Source of the DNA: Variovorax fucosicus
GTDB lineage: Bacteria > Pseudomonadota > Gammaproteobacteria > Burkholderiales > Burkholderiaceae_C
Assembly (NCBI RefSeq): GCF_030316825.1
Contig: NZ_JASZYU010000005.1
Span: 244,001 to 308,000, forward strand
Direction: 5' to 3'
Length of the DNA stretch: 64,000 nt
The position numbers and the translations under genes were made by a program. Of this stretch, positions 61,391-64,000 are shown piece by piece. The notes beneath the pieces were generated by a model, which worked only from the letters and a program-made list of their open reading frames with translations, made no database searches and was not told the origin of the DNA. Positions within the stretch are counted from its first letter, which is position 1, and every line of letters begins with the position of its first letter.

Positions 61391-62002
61391 TCACTCCTTT
61401 TCAGGGCGGGGCTTGTTCAGCAGATACAGCAGCTGGGCCTTGATTTCAGGCCATTCGCCGGCGGTCACGCTGTACATCACCGTGTCCCGGATGGTGCCGT
61501 CGCGACGCAGTGCATGGCTGCGGATCACGCCGTCCTTGCGGGCGCCGAGCCGCTCGATCGCACGCTGCGAGGCATGGTTGAAGTTGTCGGTGCGCCAGCC
61601 CACCACGTTGCAGCCGAGCGTGTCGAACGCATGCGTGAGCATCAGCAGTTTGCAGGTGGTGTTGACGTGGGTGCGCTGGCAGCGTTTGGCATACCAGGTG
61701 TAGCCGACCTCGACCCGCTTCACGGCCGGAAGGATGTCGTGGTAGCTGGTGCTGCCGAGTACCGTGCCCGTGGCTTCGTCGGTGACGGCAAAGGCGAAAC
61801 GGTTGCCGGCCTCCCGCATCTGCAACGCGGTCTCGATGTAGCTCCGCGTGTCCTGCGGCTCGGGCACCGAGGTCACGCGAATCTGCCAGAGCTCGCCATC
61901 GGCGGCTGCGGCGCGCAGGCCTTCTTCATGCGCCAGTGCCAGCGGCACCAGCGCAATGCCGCGCGAAGAGAGCGTCACGGGTTCGACAAGCGCCAATCTC
62001 AA
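61391..62002 (-). CDS. GNAT family N-acetyltransferase (RimJ-type)
   Basis: A 203-residue GNAT protein of the RimJ/Acetyltransf_3 type: FAFAVTDEATGTVLGSTSYHD, VEVGYTWYAKRCQRTHVNTTCKLLMLTHAF (CoA region) and WRTDNFNHASQRAIERLGARKDG. Members acetylate N termini of ribosomal proteins, or antibiotics or small amines. It lies six bases before the vWA gene and overlaps the small membrane protein stop by four bases (ATGA). Its presence within the MoxR group is unusual; target unknown. Confidence 0.85.
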   Translation of the reverse strand: MRLALVEPVTLSSRGIALVPLALAHEEGLRAAAADGELWQIRVTSVPEPQDTRSYIETALQMREAGNRFAFAVTDEATGTVLGSTSYHDILPAVKRVEVGYTWYAKRCQRTHVNTTCKLLMLTHAFDTLGCNVVGWRTDNFNHASQRAIERLGARKDGVIRSHALRRDGTIRDTVMYSVTAGEWPEIKAQLLYLLNKPRPEKE

Positions 62003-62241
62003 CTCCTCGGGTCGCCGTATTTGCGTTTGTACAGGGCGCGGGCAATCTGCACGCCGGCGCCGCCACCGATGCCGATCAGCAGGATGCCGAAGATCGTGCT
62101 GTTGCCGTAGCCGGCGCCCAGCGCATCGAGGCCGAGCATCAGCCCGACCCAGCGGCCGAGCAGCGCGCCGCCCAGGAACAGTGCGGCCTGTGCCACGCCA
62201 AGCAGCAGCAGTTGCTTCGTCGGATGCGGAGTTGCGCTCAT
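61999..62241 (-). CDS. Small two-span membrane protein
   Basis: An 80-residue protein with two hydrophobic segments (LLLLGVAQAALFLGGALLGRWVGLMLGL and FGILLIGIGGGAGVQIARALY) and a basic C terminus. It has a faint resemblance to AtpZ/AtpI-type two-helix proteins (conserved Gly pattern), which I would not rely on. It is 11 bp after moxR in the direction of transcription and overlaps the GNAT gene. Function unknown. Confidence 0.7.
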   Translation of the reverse strand: MSATPHPTKQLLLLGVAQAALFLGGALLGRWVGLMLGLDALGAGYGNSTIFGILLIGIGGGAGVQIARALYKRKYGDPRS

Positions 62242-62252
62242 TTTTTGGGGGC

Positions 62253-63107
62253 TCAGCGGTTGTTGCGCTGCATGAACACGAGCTTTTCGAACAGCGTCAC
62301 ATCCTGTTCGTTCTTGAGCAGCGCGCCCACAAGCGGCGGCACCGCGACCTTGTCGTCCTTGCTTTGCAGCGCTTCGACCGGAATGTCTTCGGCCACCAGC
62401 AGCTTGAGCCAGTCGAGGAGTTCGGACGTCGAAGGCTTCTTCTTGAGGCCGGGCAGGTTGCGCACGTCGTAGAAGGTCTTCATCGCGGCCGTCAGCAGCT
62501 GCTGCTTGAGGTCGGGGAAGTGCACGTCGATGATCTGCTTCATCGTGGCCGCATCGGGGAACTTGATGTAGTGGAAGAAGCAGCGGCGCAGGAATGCGTC
62601 GGGCAGTTCCTTCTCGTTGTTCGAGGTGATGAACACCACCGGTCGGTGCTTCGCGCGAATGAGTTCGCGCGTTTCGTAGCAGTAGAACTCCATGCGGTCG
62701 ATTTCGCGCAGCAGGTCGTTCGGAAATTCGATGTCGGCCTTGTCGATCTCGTCGATCAGCAGCGCCACCGGCTCATCGGACGTGAAGGCCTGCCAGAGCA
62801 CGCCCTTGACGATGTAGTTGTGGATGTCCTTGACGCGCTCGCCGCCGTCCACGCCGGACAGCTGCGAATCGCGCAGCCGGCTCACCGCATCGTATTCATA
62901 GAGGCCCTGCTGCGCCTTGGTGGTCGACTTGATGTGCCATTGCAGCAGCGGCAGCTTGAGCGCCTCGGCGACTTCCTCGGCCAGCATCGTCTTGCCGGTA
63001 CCGGGTTCGCCCTTGACCAGCAGCGGGCGCTTCAGCGTGATGGCGGCGTTGACCGCGAGCATCAGATCCTGTGTGGCGACGTAGTTGTCGGAGCCCTTGA
63101 ATTTCAT
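62253..63107 (-). CDS. MoxR-type AAA ATPase
   Basis: A 284-residue AAA+ ATPase. Walker A is GEPGTGKT (33-40), Walker B LLIDEIDKAD (near 116), the sensor region ITSNNEKELPDAFLRRC includes the arginine finger. MoxR ATPases with vWA partners load cofactors or remodel protein complexes. The gene starts a minus-strand group (moxR, membrane protein, GNAT, vWA), and is divergent from the cytochrome gene. The protein processed by this pair is unknown. Confidence 0.88.
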   Translation of the reverse strand: MKFKGSDNYVATQDLMLAVNAAITLKRPLLVKGEPGTGKTMLAEEVAEALKLPLLQWHIKSTTKAQQGLYEYDAVSRLRDSQLSGVDGGERVKDIHNYIVKGVLWQAFTSDEPVALLIDEIDKADIEFPNDLLREIDRMEFYCYETRELIRAKHRPVVFITSNNEKELPDAFLRRCFFHYIKFPDAATMKQIIDVHFPDLKQQLLTAAMKTFYDVRNLPGLKKKPSTSELLDWLKLLVAEDIPVEALQSKDDKVAVPPLVGALLKNEQDVTLFEKLVFMQRNNR

Positions 63108-63203
63108 GAGTCAGGTGGAGCTGGGTGGATGAAAAAGAACACATCCGATCTGCGTTGCGAAGCGCTCTGCGCGTTCGGCACAGGGCCGCAATGAGCCCCC
63201 GCA

Positions 63204-63209
63204 TATAAT
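63204..63209 (+). promoter_or_regulatory. -10 element of the cytochrome c gene
   Basis: A perfect TATAAT within GCATATAATC, 48 bp before the cytochrome start. No good -35 sequence is found 16-18 bp upstream, so the promoter may need an activator. Confidence 0.5.
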
Positions 63210-63256
63210 CAAATGTTGATCTGAAAACTGTATCTCCACGAGATTGTGCGCGCAAA

Positions 63257-63937
63257 ATGAACAAGCTGTTGACCACGATGTTTGCCCTTGGTGTCGCTTG
63301 CGTGACGCTCTCGGCACAGGCCCAGAAGGTGACCGGCAACGCCGAAAACGGGGGCAAGAAGATCGCCATGTGCGTGGGTTGCCACGGCATCATCGGCTAC
63401 CAGGCCAGCTTCCCCGAAATTCACAAGGTGCCCAAGATCGCGGGCCAGAGCGCCACCTACATCACGGCCGCGCTCAACGCCTACAAGGGCGGCGACCGCA
63501 AGCACCCGACCATGCGCGCCATTGCGGATTCGCTCACCGAGCAGGACATCGCCGATCTCTCCGCCTACTACGCCCAGCTCGGCGTGCAGGAAGGCGATGC
63601 CCCGCCGGCCGCAGCCGCCAAGGCGCCAAGCGAAACGGTGCAGGCGCTCATCGCGCGCGACAAGGACAACAACTGCACCAAGTGCCACGGTGCCAACTTC
63701 AACACGCCGAATGACGGCACCGTGCCCAAGCTGGCCGGCCAGCACGCCGACTACCTGCTGGTGGCGCTGAAGTCGTACAAGGCACAGCATCCGATGAGCG
63801 GCCGTTCCAACGCCATCATGGGCGGCCAGGCCAAGAACTTCTCGCCCGTCGAAATGAAGCAACTGGCCAGCTACATCAGCTCGCTGCCGGGCGAACTCAA
63901 GACGGTGCCGGAATCGCGCTTCCATCACGCGAAGTAA
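63257..63937 (+). CDS. Periplasmic dihaem cytochrome c (c4 type)
   Basis: A 226-residue protein with a signal peptide (MNKLLTTMFALGVACVTLSAQA, cleavage after AQA). Two CxxCH haem sites are present: CVGCH (C39-H43) and CTKCH (C140-H144). Methionine ligands are available in KHPTMRAIA and HPMSGRSNAIMG. Two similar halves of about 100 residues joined by an Ala/Pro linker match cytochrome c4, which passes electrons in the periplasm to terminal oxidases. A strong terminator follows the stop. Confidence 0.92.
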   Translation: MNKLLTTMFALGVACVTLSAQAQKVTGNAENGGKKIAMCVGCHGIIGYQASFPEIHKVPKIAGQSATYITAALNAYKGGDRKHPTMRAIADSLTEQDIADLSAYYAQLGVQEGDAPPAAAAKAPSETVQALIARDKDNNCTKCHGANFNTPNDGTVPKLAGQHADYLLVALKSYKAQHPMSGRSNAIMGGQAKNFSPVEMKQLASYISSLPGELKTVPESRFHHAK

Positions 63938-63955
63938 GCGCCTTCCGCGCTGCGT

Positions 63956-63983
63956 AAAAAAGCCCGCTGACCGCGGGCTTTTT
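63956..63983 (+). terminator. Intrinsic terminator after the cytochrome c gene
   Basis: AGCCCGC (63961-63967) pairs with GCGGGCT (63973-63979) around a TGACC loop, followed by TTTTT. The A run before the stem extends pairing and would let it work in both directions. Confidence 0.92.
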
Positions 63984-64000
63984 GCTTTTTGCCGGATGGC

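Overview
This is a high-GC bacterial chromosome segment that looks like a member of the Comamonadaceae (Burkholderiales), most like Variovorax. That assignment is an inference. It rests on base composition, on gene orders typical of the group (dusB-fis-purH; rubredoxin-pilGHIJ-chpA divergent from thiD; yqgE-yqgF-pyrR-pyrB-pyrC'; tamA-tamB; moxR with a vWA gene), and on a roughly 95-100 bp intergenic repeat present four times. No phage, transposase or CRISPR array is visible. Almost the whole window is coding, largely chromosomal core with an accessory stretch from about 31.5 to 53 kb.

Layout. 1-7.3 kb: the start of an FAD monooxygenase gene, a MOSC-domain gene, and a complete ribose operon on the minus strand, transcribed rbsB-rbsA-rbsC-rbsR-rbsK-rbsD, with two abutting palindromic operators at its promoter. 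7.3-15.3 kb: housekeeping genes ychF, a glutathione transferase, a YqaA-type membrane protein, dusB-fis, purH, hemL and thiD, separated by copies of the repeat. 15.4-25.5 kb: rubredoxin and the Pil-Chp chemosensory operon that controls type IV pili, ending in a 2,037-residue ChpA/PilL hybrid kinase. 25.5-31.5 kb: photolyase, then algH-ruvX-pyrR-pyrB-pyrC'-plsC; the PyrC' protein has lost its metal-binding histidines and is probably a structural partner of aspartate transcarbamoylase.

31.6-40.4 kb: a 25-residue membrane peptide gene with its own terminator, a MocR-type regulator, and an eight-gene Nit1C cluster (nitrilase, radical SAM protein, GNAT, AIR-synthase-like protein, glycosyltransferase, flavoprotein and two small conserved proteins). 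In other bacteria this cluster is linked to nitrogen-starvation response and cyanide assimilation, and its product is unknown. The control region between regulator and cluster holds three pairs of direct repeats and a sigma-54-like promoter. This is the most interesting region.

40.4-53.1 kb: an exostosin-like glycosyltransferase, two small unrecognised genes, an RND efflux system (outer-membrane channel, TetR regulator, fusion protein, pump) with two matching operator palindromes, a Crp-family regulator, a tannase/feruloyl-esterase-family lipoprotein, tRNA-Arg(CCT), and an acyltransferase with an in-frame 18-bp tandem repeat. 53.1-64 kb: tamB and tamA, a 2OG-Fe(II) oxygenase, a MoxR/vWA group, and a dihaem cytochrome c with a clear terminator.

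No gene-free stretch exceeds about 300 bp. The largest are the MocR/Nit1C control region (33223-33521), 51723-52004 (tRNA and promoter) and 31525-31785 (microprotein gene and hairpins). The 209 bp at 42438-42646 show no feature I can support.
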